A DNA stretch of 64,000 nucleotides, taken from positions 736,501 through 800,500 of the forward strand of contig NZ_VMBG01000002.1 of assembly GCF_007559335.1 (NCBI RefSeq). Reading direction: 5' to 3'. The DNA is from Rariglobus hedericola (GTDB lineage: Bacteria; Verrucomicrobiota; Verrucomicrobiia; Opitutales; Opitutaceae). The notes under the pieces were generated by a model. The model saw only the letters and a program-made list of their open reading frames with translations, was not told where the DNA came from and made no database searches. Shown in pieces: positions 29,261-37,441 of the stretch. Each line of letters begins with the position of its first letter. Position 1 is the stretch's first letter. Position numbers and translations under genes: made by a program.

Positions 29261-30784
29261 ATGTCTCCCGAACTCATCCAGGCCGCCGCCGACAACCGCT
29301 GGGCGGCCATCGCCCCCGAGATTTCCCTCGGCTGTCTCGCGCTGTTCCTCCTCGTGCTCGAGGTGTTCCTGCCGAAGAAGCACCACGTCGTTATTCCCAC
29401 ACTGGCGATCGTCGGCCAGATCGGTCTGTTGATCGGCTTCCTGTGGAACTTCCGCACCGCCCAACCGTTCGTCGCCTACGAAACCTTTAACGGTCTCCTC
29501 CGCCACACGCAGGAGGGCCAGTTCATGCGGGTCTTCTTCATGCTCTCGTCGATCCTTGTGAGCATCCTCGGCGTGGTGGCCCTCGCGAAGCAGAAGATGC
29601 CGCGCATCGAGTTCTTCCACATCGTCATGGTGGTCTCCGCCGCGATGATGCTCCTCGCGCAGAGTAACAACTTCGTTCTCTTCTTCGTCGCCCTCGAAAC
29701 CGTCACGGTCGGTTTCTACATCCTCGTCAGTTATTTCCGCTCCAGTCCGCTTTCGCTGGAAGCCGGTCTCAAATACCTGATCACCGGTGCGCTCAGCTCC
29801 GCGATCCTGATGTTCGGCATCGTCCTGCTCTACGGTGTCGCGGGCAACTCGACGCTTCCTGGCTCCACTGCCGAGTCGATGAACTTCAATGCGCTTCGTG
29901 TATTCCTCGAAGCCAACCCCGAGAACTTCCTGGCGAGTGTGGGTATCGTGTTCGTGCTCGCCGGCGTCGCGTTCAAGATCGGTGCCGTTCCGTTCCAAAT
30001 CTGGATTCCTGATGTTTACCAAGGCGCGCCGACCCCGGTCACCGCGTTCCTGGCCGTCGCCTCCAAGGCCGCTGGTTTTTCGGTGCTCCTGATTCTCACC
30101 CAGCGCGTGTTCGGTTCGTATTATTATCTGACGGTGCCGGTGCTCTCCATCATGGCGGGTGCGACGATTCTTTTCGGCAATCTCGCCGCGCTCACTCAGC
30201 ACAATGTCAAGCGCCTGATCGGTCTCTCCGGCGTCTCCCACGCCGGTTACCTGCTCATCGCGGTCATTGCCGCCGGCAGCCAGCCGCTTGCCGCCGGCGC
30301 GGTTTATTTTTACCTCTTCGCCTACCTGCTGGCGTCCTTCGCCGTGTTTGGCGTGATGACCCACGTCGCCGGCGAGAATGACGCAGACCAAGACCTCGAC
30401 CACTACACGGGTCTGGCCAAGTCGCACCCGTTCCTCGGCGCTGTGCTGGCGATCGGCCTCGGTTCGCTCGCCGGCATTCCTCCGCTGGCCGGCTTCATGG
30501 GCAAGCTCTTCATCTTCATCGCGGCCTTCAAAGCCGGTCTCTACTGCTTGCTCGCCGTCGCCATCGTGGGCGTGATCGTTTCGATCTACTACTACTTCGG
30601 CTGGATCAAGGCGGCCTACTTCGAAACGTGGACCGCGCCCGTGTTGGAAGGCGAGACCGACACCCGTCCCGCCCGCACACCGGTGAGCCTCATGGCCGGC
30701 GTGACGCTGGCCTCGCTGGCCGTTGCCACCGTCGTTCTCGGTTTCTACCAAGGCGCACTCGGTGAGTGGCTCCTGTCACGATAA
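29261..30784 (+). CDS. nuoN: NADH-quinone oxidoreductase subunit N
   Basis: A 507-residue antiporter-like subunit. 'FFVALETVTVGFYILVSYF', 'GAVPFQIWIPDVYQGAPTPV' and 'NVKRLIGLSGVSHAGYLLIA' are the family motifs. ATG at 29261 is preferred to an in-frame TTG at 29255. It is the last gene of the operon and is followed by a strong terminator. Confidence 0.97.
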   Translation: MSPELIQAAADNRWAAIAPEISLGCLALFLLVLEVFLPKKHHVVIPTLAIVGQIGLLIGFLWNFRTAQPFVAYETFNGLLRHTQEGQFMRVFFMLSSILVSILGVVALAKQKMPRIEFFHIVMVVSAAMMLLAQSNNFVLFFVALETVTVGFYILVSYFRSSPLSLEAGLKYLITGALSSAILMFGIVLLYGVAGNSTLPGSTAESMNFNALRVFLEANPENFLASVGIVFVLAGVAFKIGAVPFQIWIPDVYQGAPTPVTAFLAVASKAAGFSVLLILTQRVFGSYYYLTVPVLSIMAGATILFGNLAALTQHNVKRLIGLSGVSHAGYLLIAVIAAGSQPLAAGAVYFYLFAYLLASFAVFGVMTHVAGENDADQDLDHYTGLAKSHPFLGAVLAIGLGSLAGIPPLAGFMGKLFIFIAAFKAGLYCLLAVAIVGVIVSIYYYFGWIKAAYFETWTAPVLEGETDTRPARTPVSLMAGVTLASLAVATVVLGFYQGALGEWLLSR

Positions 30785-30790
30785 CCATTA

Positions 30791-30825
30791 AAAAAGCGCC
30801 GGGCTTTTCGCCGGCGCTTTTTTTG
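30791..30825 (+). terminator. Terminator of the nuo operon
   Basis: AGCGCCGG (30795-30802) pairs with CCGGCGCT (30811-30818) and is followed by a run of T, beginning a few bases after the nuoN stop. Confidence 0.92.
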
Positions 30826-30845
30826 TGCCTGAAATCCACGGTTGT

Positions 30846-31772
30846 TTACTCGAACGCGCTGACCACCGGGCGGCCCCAAAAGCTTTCGGGAACCGGCACA
30901 TCGAGCAGCCAGAGCGCGGTGGCGGCGGTGTCGTATTGAACCACCGGCGCGGTGACGGTGAAACCGGGTTTCACGCCTTTACCCCAGGCGATCCAGGGAA
31001 TGATGACATCCGAAGAATCAGGTAAGCCATGGGTGCCGGGCGAGGGAGGCTGGCCGCGTTTGATACGCTCCGCGATCTCGGCGGCGGGCCGGTCGTGGCC
31101 GCCATGATCAGCGGTGAGAATCATCACGCTCTTATCGGCAATACCGGCGGCGGCGATCGCGGCACGGATGACGCCCAACGCCTGGTCGCAGTCGGCGAGT
31201 GCCTGCATTTTCTCCGCGGAATCCACGCCGTATTGATGACCGGTGGTGTCGGGGTCGGCGAAATGGATGAAAATCAGATTGGGCTGTTTGGTTTTCAGTA
31301 GATCGGCGACGGCGGCACCGATGTCCTTGGCCTTGGCGTCTTCGGGAATCAGGAACGTATCGAGCCCGCCCGCCTGCTCGAAGGTCCGGAATTTGTTCTT
31401 CGCCGCGATCATAGCGGTGCTGAGGCCCTTGGCCTTGGCGAGGTGGAAAATCGTGGGCACGGCGAGCTTCGGGCGCGTCTCATCCCACTCATTCCAGAGA
31501 ATCTGATGTTTTTGGATGCCGACGCCCGTGAGCATCGAAACGTGCGAGGGCAGGGTGATGCTCGGCACGATGGTGTAGGCTTCCCATGTGTGCGCACCCT
31601 CGGCCGCCATGGCTTTGAAAAGCGGCATGTTGGCCCGGTTGATTCCGGCCGGCGCCGCTTGATCGAAACTAATGACGAAAACATGCTCGGCCCGCGGTGC
31701 GGCCTGAGAGGGGGATCCCAGGCAAACAACAGCCAGAACGCAGATTAAAAAGGGGCGGATTCGGGTGATCAT
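30846..31772 (-). CDS. Exported alkaline phosphatase-superfamily protein (type I phosphodiesterase/nucleotide pyrophosphatase)
   Basis: A 308-residue exported metal-dependent phosphoesterase. The signal peptide is 'MITRIRPFLICVLAVVCLGS'. The metal and nucleophile sites are intact: 'FVISFDQAAP' (Asp), 'VPSITLPSHVSMLTGV' (Thr nucleophile), 'FADPDTTGHQYG', 'ILTADHGGHD' and 'GTHG'. Start at 31772 chosen for the signal peptide; the frame is open to 31898. It is divergent from the ThyX-like gene. Substrate unknown; likely phosphodiesters outside the cytoplasm. Confidence 0.9.
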   Translation of the reverse strand: MITRIRPFLICVLAVVCLGSPSQAAPRAEHVFVISFDQAAPAGINRANMPLFKAMAAEGAHTWEAYTIVPSITLPSHVSMLTGVGIQKHQILWNEWDETRPKLAVPTIFHLAKAKGLSTAMIAAKNKFRTFEQAGGLDTFLIPEDAKAKDIGAAVADLLKTKQPNLIFIHFADPDTTGHQYGVDSAEKMQALADCDQALGVIRAAIAAAGIADKSVMILTADHGGHDRPAAEIAERIKRGQPPSPGTHGLPDSSDVIIPWIAWGKGVKPGFTVTAPVVQYDTAATALWLLDVPVPESFWGRPVVSAFE

Positions 31773-31930
31773 AAGAAGTAAAACAGACCCGATTTCAAAG
31801 ACTCCGTTCGTGGCTGGCGACGTATTTAGTGTCACGTTGAGGTAAAGCAGACCGCCGGCTTTCTTCCCGAGGAATAGTGGAGATTTTCCTTTCAGCACGG
31901 AGGGTTTTCCTACACCGCTTTTTGCATCGT

Positions 31931-33277
31931 ATGAAGGTTACCGGCCTCGCTCTTGTTCCTCCCCCCTCGGCCGCCGACCTGCCCAAGGTCACGCCTGAGT
32001 TGCTCGCTTCCGTGCTGGCCCGCTATTCGCGCAGCAATGAGGGCATCCACGCCATCCTGGAAAAGGTCGACCCCGCGGATCCCGATGCCTCCATCGACCG
32101 CATCCTGAAGTTTGTCGATTACGGCCACGCGTCCATCGGCGGCCTGACCGGCGGCCTCGCCATCGCCCTCGATGACATCTCGATGTGGCTCGCGTATAAA
32201 CTTTTCGAGATCGCGCAAATGGCCGACGGTCAGGAGTCGTCCACGCGCTACATCACGATGAACGCGGACAACCTGCCGTCCGCCGCCGAGATCGGTATTC
32301 CCGAGGATCTCGCGCCTCGCTGGCAGGCTCTCATGGCGAAATCATTCGCCGCTTATAATTCCGAATACTCCCGCCTCGATGCGCTCGGCGTGGCCGAACC
32401 GGATCGTGTGCGCGTGCCCGTCAATGCGAAGCCCGCTGTTGTTACCCGCATCCGCAAAAACTACGCACTCGATCGCGCGCGTTATTTCATTCCGCTGGCC
32501 ACGCGCACCAACGTCGGGCTCGTCCAGTCTTCGCGCATGTGGGCGAACACCGTTAAGCACCTCGACTCGATGCCGCATCCCGAGGCCCGCGCCGCCGCCG
32601 GGCTCATCCGTAGAGAGTTGATGAAAATTTCGCCGCGTCTCATGCGCCACAGCTCCGCCGAAAAATCCTATCAGCAGCAGGCGCAACAAGAGCTCGATGC
32701 CTCGCTCCGCCTTGGCCTCGCGCGCCTTTCCACGAAGCCGCTCGCCGATGACGTCTGGGTGCATGTGGACCGCAGCACGCCGCCTTTCCTCAGCGAAGAG
32801 CAGCCGCTGGCCGAAGCCCTGCGCCATCGCGCCAACCGCTACGGCTACCAAGGCACCGCCACCCGCCGCATGCGTGTGAACTTTGCTTGGAACAACATGG
32901 CGATCGCCGAGCTGCGCGATCTCAACCGCCACCGCACCGGACATCGTTACACGCCGCTCATTCAGGCCGGCTTTTACCTGCCGCCCGAGATTACGCATGC
33001 TGCGCATCAGGAACTTCTCGACGAACAGGCCGCTCTCACCAAGGAGCTCATGCAACGCGGTTCGTCGGCCTACGTTTACTCGTTGCTGCTGGGTGCCCAG
33101 ACGCCGTTCGAGCACAGCACGCATGCCGACAAGTTTATCTACGAGGCCGAGTTACGCACGGGCATGGGTGCACATTACCGCTACGCCGATCATCTGAGCG
33201 CGGTGCTCAAAGCCTTCTTTGCGCAGGTTCCCGAGGCTCGCCAGTGGGTGGTCGAAGGCACGGCCGAGCCAGAATAA
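31931..33277 (+). CDS. thyX: Double-domain ThyX-like protein (FAD-dependent thymidylate synthase family)
   Basis: A 448-residue protein, about twice the usual ThyX length, that reads as two ThyX-like repeats. The N-terminal half has 'FVDYGHASIGGLTG' (His-Ala-Ser motif, residues 65-70) and 'EIAQMADGQESSTRYI' (93-107). The C-terminal half has 'IAELRDLNRHRTGHRYTP' (around 327-342). The single-domain signature RHRxxSxNExSxR is split: the RHR is in the second repeat (333-335) and the ExSxR in the first (102-106). ThyX makes dTMP from dUMP with FAD and folate. Long ThyX-like proteins occur in Chlamydiae and relatives. Activity is probable but not certain. Start at 31931. Confidence 0.85.
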   Translation: MKVTGLALVPPPSAADLPKVTPELLASVLARYSRSNEGIHAILEKVDPADPDASIDRILKFVDYGHASIGGLTGGLAIALDDISMWLAYKLFEIAQMADGQESSTRYITMNADNLPSAAEIGIPEDLAPRWQALMAKSFAAYNSEYSRLDALGVAEPDRVRVPVNAKPAVVTRIRKNYALDRARYFIPLATRTNVGLVQSSRMWANTVKHLDSMPHPEARAAAGLIRRELMKISPRLMRHSSAEKSYQQQAQQELDASLRLGLARLSTKPLADDVWVHVDRSTPPFLSEEQPLAEALRHRANRYGYQGTATRRMRVNFAWNNMAIAELRDLNRHRTGHRYTPLIQAGFYLPPEITHAAHQELLDEQAALTKELMQRGSSAYVYSLLLGAQTPFEHSTHADKFIYEAELRTGMGAHYRYADHLSAVLKAFFAQVPEARQWVVEGTAEPE

Positions 33278-33321
33278 ACCTTGTCCACGCCGTCGGGGAT
33301 TGGTTGACTGTCGGCTCTGCC

Positions 33322-33975
33322 ATGAGGCCCGTCTTACCCCTGATCCTCTTTGTTGTTTCCGCCGCGTTGCCCCTTGGTGTGCACGCGAAGGATCCTTCGA
33401 AGATAGACGCCGCCAAGCAAAACGAAGCACTCGCGCCCAAGGCGGACAACTCTGCGCCGATGGCTCCTTCACGTGAGAGCAACCAGCGTCCTTTTCTGCG
33501 CAACGACCACCTTCAGGATCAGCGTTTCCAAGCGCCCGATATGATTGAGCGCAAAGACTCGGCACTGGGCGATAAACGCGCGCCCATCGACTTGAAGGAG
33601 AAGCGCGATAAAACCATTGTTGATCGCAAAGATTATCCCAAGCCCGAGGTGCGTGATCGCGAGTTGAACAGCCACGATGGCCAACGCTCCAGCATCCAGC
33701 CGAAGGGAGATCAGATCCTGAAATATGATACCGTTGCGAAATATCAGGACCGTATGAAAGATGCCGAAACCGCGGCTTCACAGCGCCAGCCAAAAATGGA
33801 AAAGCGCACGACCTTCGATAAACTCAATCGATTCCTTTTCAAAAGAAACGGACCGGGCACGGAAAACGGAACCGCCATGGTGACTCCAGCTGCAGGTGGA
33901 CCAGCCCCGGCTTCGCAGGACACCCATACGAATTACAATATCGATTGGAGCAACACGTCGGCCGCGCCGCGTTGA
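33322..33975 (+). CDS. Exported charged protein, unknown function
   Basis: A 217-residue protein with a signal peptide (MRPVLPLILFVVSAALPLGV, cleaved after VHA). The mature part is very hydrophilic, rich in Lys, Asp, Arg and Gln, with no obvious globular core, for example 'KRAPIDLKEKRDKTIVDRKD'. It looks largely disordered. The start at 33322 is the only one giving a signal peptide; the same frame is open upstream inside thyX. It follows thyX by 44 bases. I do not recognise it. Confidence 0.7.
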   Translation: MRPVLPLILFVVSAALPLGVHAKDPSKIDAAKQNEALAPKADNSAPMAPSRESNQRPFLRNDHLQDQRFQAPDMIERKDSALGDKRAPIDLKEKRDKTIVDRKDYPKPEVRDRELNSHDGQRSSIQPKGDQILKYDTVAKYQDRMKDAETAASQRQPKMEKRTTFDKLNRFLFKRNGPGTENGTAMVTPAAGGPAPASQDTHTNYNIDWSNTSAAPR

Positions 33976-33984
33976 GCGGGCCGC

Positions 33985-34269
33985 TTACTTGCTGCGACGC
34001 ACGCGCTCTTTTTCGTCGTCGCGTTCCTCTTCGAGACGCACGCGTTCGCTCGCGATCTGGTCCACGATCTTGTTCACCTCGGCGAGTTTTCCCTCGTTGA
34101 GGGCATCCTCGATGCGCTTCTTGAGGAAGATTTCACGCTCGGCGATTTTGCCTTTGTAGATGAGATCGAGCTCGGCGAGCCGGGCCTTTTTTTCCGCAGT
34201 GAGCTTGATGCCACCATCCGGATCGGACTTTTCGAGACGTTCCATGGCGAGTTCGTAGGCACTTTTCAT
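33985..34269 (-). CDS. Small coiled-coil protein, unknown function
   Basis: A 94-residue, highly charged helical protein (MKSAYELAMERLEKSDPDGG, then repeated Lys/Glu/Arg heptads, ending ERVRRSK). The upstream frame is open far beyond but the ATG at 34269 follows the ComEC stop by 32 bases, and the coding bias fits from there. Similar small proteins lie beside ComEC genes in related genomes as far as I can judge. It has no metal-site motif and is not the missing ComEC nuclease domain. Function unknown. Confidence 0.7.
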   Translation of the reverse strand: MKSAYELAMERLEKSDPDGGIKLTAEKKARLAELDLIYKGKIAEREIFLKKRIEDALNEGKLAEVNKIVDQIASERVRLEEERDDEKERVRRSK

Positions 34270-34301
34270 GAGACCGAGCGTGCGCCGGTCGCGCGGGAAC
34301 A

Positions 34302-35939
34302 TCAAGCAGCGGCGATCAATTTCATTCCTGCTAACAACACGAGCAGCGTGAACGCAAAAGGCGTCCAGAACCCGCCGCAGGCTCGCCGCCAATCCAGTGC
34401 GTATCCCATGACGATCAGAGCCAACAGTCCGGCGAACGCGGCATAGCCCAGCCAGACGGGTGAGAATTGAGCCGCGTGGCTGGCTCCGGGCACATCGACA
34501 AAAAAGCGCACGCCGCGTTCGATGACCATCATCAGTAAAGTGCTCGCATGATTCAAAAGCACGGAGAGCCATCCGATGCCGATCAGTCCGCACAGCAGGG
34601 AAAGGAATCCTGAAATGATGACGAGTGATCCCAGGGGAATCAGCACGAGATTGGCCGGCAGCGAAATCGGGGTGAACAACTGGAAGATCACCACGCCGCT
34701 GATCATGCTCACGACCGTCGTCGACAAACCGATGGCGACCAACCCGAGCAGTCCGCGCCAGCAGTAATCGACCCAGTGATGATACCACCGCCAGGTCACT
34801 TTGGGCAGGTGGGGGAACAGCATCCATTTCTCCACGCAGTAATCGCCCATTGGCAGTCCGAGCAGCAGTAACGCGGCGACGATTCCGTAACTGAGTTGAA
34901 AGCTCGCCGTGAAGAGCTGCATCGGTTGCCAGAGCAACACGCACACGGCCGACGCCACCAGTGCCGCGAAGGGATTGCCGGGCACGCGCAACGTGTGCGA
35001 GGCATGCACAAACATCACCATGAGAAACGCCCGCACCGCCGAGGGTGTGCCGCCCGTGATATCCACATATAACCAAAGCAGGATTCCGCCGACCACCACG
35101 CGTGCCAGCGATGGCAGCCGCACCAAAATCAGTATCCCCTGAATCACCGCGGCGATCACCGCGATGTGCAGTCCGGATATCGAAAAGAGGTGCATCGTTC
35201 CGCTTTCGCGGAAAATCGTTTTTTGCGTATCATTTAATTCCTGCTGCTGGCCAAGGAGCATGGCTCGCAATACGCCGGCCTGTTCGGGGTGCGTTTCGAT
35301 ACCACGACCGAGGATGCTATTAAAACGACGGAGCGCCGTGTCGCAGAAAACCTGATACACACCGGCTTTTCCGACTTCGGCGTTCATGCGCGCCCGTGTC
35401 AGCTTGAAGTTCATGCCCTGGCTGGCGAGATAGCCGTCGAAGGTGTCGATGGCCGGATTTCGCGGCAGGGTTTGCAGCACGCCGGTTATGTCGAGCCGGC
35501 TTGAGCGAAGAGGAGGCGCCTCGCCGCGTTTCAAACCGAGGGAAAAATAAACGGGTTGGCCGGCGAGTTCGGCCAGGTGTGTGTCGGTCGAGACGAGCCG
35601 TCCGAGTCCGCCCAGGCTGCGCATTTCCGGTTTGGGCGGAAACACGCGGTCGATCTCCAAAGTCGCACGGATTTCGCGCGGAGGCAGCGAGTCCCAGTCG
35701 GGCAAACGGTCGCGGCGGATTTCGTAGAGTGCGCCTCCACTTAGGAAAATACCGAGAACCACGCCCGGAGCCCAAGCCCGTCGCCAACCCAAGGCCAGGC
35801 TGATGGAGACGAGGGCCGCGCTCATCCACCAGACCGGGGAGAGCGGAAGCCATTGGAGTTTCGCCGCGACGAGTCCGCTCATCAACGGCAGCAACACCCA
35901 TAGAAGTGGTGCGCGGTGTCCGAGGCTGCGGCTGGTCAT
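34302..35939 (-). CDS. comEC: ComEC/Rec2-family DNA uptake channel without C-terminal nuclease domain
   Basis: A 545-residue membrane protein. The N-terminal part has membrane segments and the OB-fold DUF4131 region ('LDITGVLQTLPRNP', 'YLASQGMNFKL'), followed by the Competence domain with its signature 'GTMHLFSISGLHIAVIAAVI' and 'GGTPSAVRAFLMVMFVHASH'. It ends in the last membrane helix; the C-terminal metallo-beta-lactamase domain found in Bacillus ComEC is missing. The protein imports single-stranded DNA during natural transformation. Short forms are widespread. Divergent from rarA, with a repeat-rich gap between them. Confidence 0.9.
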   Translation of the reverse strand: MTSRSLGHRAPLLWVLLPLMSGLVAAKLQWLPLSPVWWMSAALVSISLALGWRRAWAPGVVLGIFLSGGALYEIRRDRLPDWDSLPPREIRATLEIDRVFPPKPEMRSLGGLGRLVSTDTHLAELAGQPVYFSLGLKRGEAPPLRSSRLDITGVLQTLPRNPAIDTFDGYLASQGMNFKLTRARMNAEVGKAGVYQVFCDTALRRFNSILGRGIETHPEQAGVLRAMLLGQQQELNDTQKTIFRESGTMHLFSISGLHIAVIAAVIQGILILVRLPSLARVVVGGILLWLYVDITGGTPSAVRAFLMVMFVHASHTLRVPGNPFAALVASAVCVLLWQPMQLFTASFQLSYGIVAALLLLGLPMGDYCVEKWMLFPHLPKVTWRWYHHWVDYCWRGLLGLVAIGLSTTVVSMISGVVIFQLFTPISLPANLVLIPLGSLVIISGFLSLLCGLIGIGWLSVLLNHASTLLMMVIERGVRFFVDVPGASHAAQFSPVWLGYAAFAGLLALIVMGYALDWRRACGGFWTPFAFTLLVLLAGMKLIAAA

Positions 35940-35952
35940 GAATTTGAGTTGG

Positions 35953-36028
35953 AACCACTAATCGCCACTAATGAACACTAATTTGCGAATGGGCTTTTAT
36001 TAGTGCCCTTTGGGGGGAATTAGTGGTT
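35953..36028. repeat. Interspersed CACTAAT repeat in the comEC-rarA gap
   Basis: The outer arms AACCACTAAT (35953-35962) and ATTAGTGGTT (36019-36028) are perfect inverted repeats, with inner CACTAAT (35976-35982) and ATTAGTG (35999-36005) also inverted, and a further direct CCACTAAT. The whole element sits in the divergent promoter region. It resembles dispersed intergenic repeats seen in many environmental genomes. Confidence 0.65.
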
Positions 36029-36033
36029 TCAAA

Positions 36034-37389
36034 ATGCCTGTGTCCGACCAATCCGATTTCTTTGCAGAATCCCTCGCGCCGGCTGCCCCTGCGCCCTCTG
36101 CGAAAGTGCGTCCTTCGGCGCAGCCGCTCGCGGCTCGCATGCGTCCTCGTGTGTTGGCCGACATCGTTGGGCAGGAGCATCTGACTCAAGCGGACGGTTT
36201 GCTCACCCGCCTGATTAAGAGCAACCGCTTCGGCAGTCTCATTTTCTATGGTCCGCCCGGTTGCGGAAAAACCAGTTTTGCCGAAGTGATCGCCCACGAA
36301 ACGCAGAGCCGGTTCGTGCGCATCAATGCCGTCATGTCCAACGTGGCCGAGCTGCGCGAAATCCTTGCGACCGCCCGCAAGATGCCCGAGACGCCGACGC
36401 TGCTCTTCATCGATGAGCTGCACCGCTTCAATAAATCGCAACAAGACCTGCTCCTGCCTGACGTCGAGGAAGGTTACGTGCGGCTCATCGGCGCGACGAC
36501 CCACAATCCCGGTTTCTACGTCAATCCGCCGCTGCTATCACGCAGTCATCTGTTCCGGTTGGAGCCGTTGCCGGCGGCCGCCGTGGCCGGCGTGCTGGCG
36601 CGTGCGTTGACCGATACGGAGCGCGGACTTGGGGCCCGTGGTTGCACTGCCTATGGCAAGGTGCTCGCAGATCTCGCGGTGCTCTGTGACGGCGATCTGC
36701 GCCGCGCGCTGAATGCGTTGGAAGTCATCGTGCTTTCGCTGCCCGAAAAAGCCGACGTCACCGAGAAGGAGCTGGAGGTATTCGCCCGAGAGCGGCGCAT
36801 TCGCTACGACGCCGACGAAGATGAACACTACGACACGATTTCGGCGTTCATCAAAAGCTGCCGCGGCAGCGATCCGGATGCGGCCATGTATTGGCTGGCC
36901 AAGATGCTGGCGGGTGGCGAAGACCCGCGCTTCATCGCGCGTCGCCTGGTGATTCTGGCGAGCGAAGATGTGGGTCTGGCCGATCCACTCGCGCTCCCTC
37001 TGGCGGTCGCGGCGCATCATGCGTGCGACTTCATCGGTTTGCCCGAGGCGGAACTCACGCTGGCGCATGCCACGTTGCACATCGCCTGCGCGCCGAAGAG
37101 CAACTCGGCCACGCTCGCGCTGGCGGCTGCGCACCACGCGTTGAAATCGCGACCGGTGCAACCCGTGCCGCTGCCATTGCGCGACAAGAGCGGCGCGGCG
37201 AGCAAGCAGAACGGACACGGCAAAGGCTACCGTTACTCGCACGATTATCCGGAAAATATCTCGGGGCAGGACTATCTCGAAAAGCCGCTCTCGCTCTATA
37301 CACCCAAAAGCGCGGGGCTGGAGACGCGCATCGTGGAGCGGCTGGCGCGTTGGTCGGAATTGAAACAGCAGGCAAAGAACGCCGGCTGA
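36034..37389 (+). CDS. rarA: Replication-associated recombination protein A (AAA+ ATPase)
   Basis: A 451-residue AAA+ ATPase that acts at stalled replication forks. Walker A is 'FYGPPGCGKTSFAEVI', Walker B 'TLLFIDELHRFNKSQQD', the sensor 1 'LIGATTHNPGFYVNPPLLSR', and the C-terminal part has the tetramerisation domain with 'HYDTISAFIKSCRGSDPDAA' and 'MYWLAKMLAGGEDPRFIARR'. ATG at 36034 is preferred to a TTG at 36010. It begins near the inverted-repeat element. Confidence 0.95.
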   Translation: MPVSDQSDFFAESLAPAAPAPSAKVRPSAQPLAARMRPRVLADIVGQEHLTQADGLLTRLIKSNRFGSLIFYGPPGCGKTSFAEVIAHETQSRFVRINAVMSNVAELREILATARKMPETPTLLFIDELHRFNKSQQDLLLPDVEEGYVRLIGATTHNPGFYVNPPLLSRSHLFRLEPLPAAAVAGVLARALTDTERGLGARGCTAYGKVLADLAVLCDGDLRRALNALEVIVLSLPEKADVTEKELEVFARERRIRYDADEDEHYDTISAFIKSCRGSDPDAAMYWLAKMLAGGEDPRFIARRLVILASEDVGLADPLALPLAVAAHHACDFIGLPEAELTLAHATLHIACAPKSNSATLALAAAHHALKSRPVQPVPLPLRDKSGAASKQNGHGKGYRYSHDYPENISGQDYLEKPLSLYTPKSAGLETRIVERLARWSELKQQAKNAG

Positions 37390-37441
37390 CGGGCGGTGGC
37401 GGCTTGCGTGACACGCGAAAGCCATTACGTCTTGTCGGCAG

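Noticed and set aside
33985-34269. The small gene after comEC as a split-off metallo-beta-lactamase domain
   Set aside because: It has no HxHxDH motif and is a short charged coiled coil, so it cannot be the missing nuclease domain.
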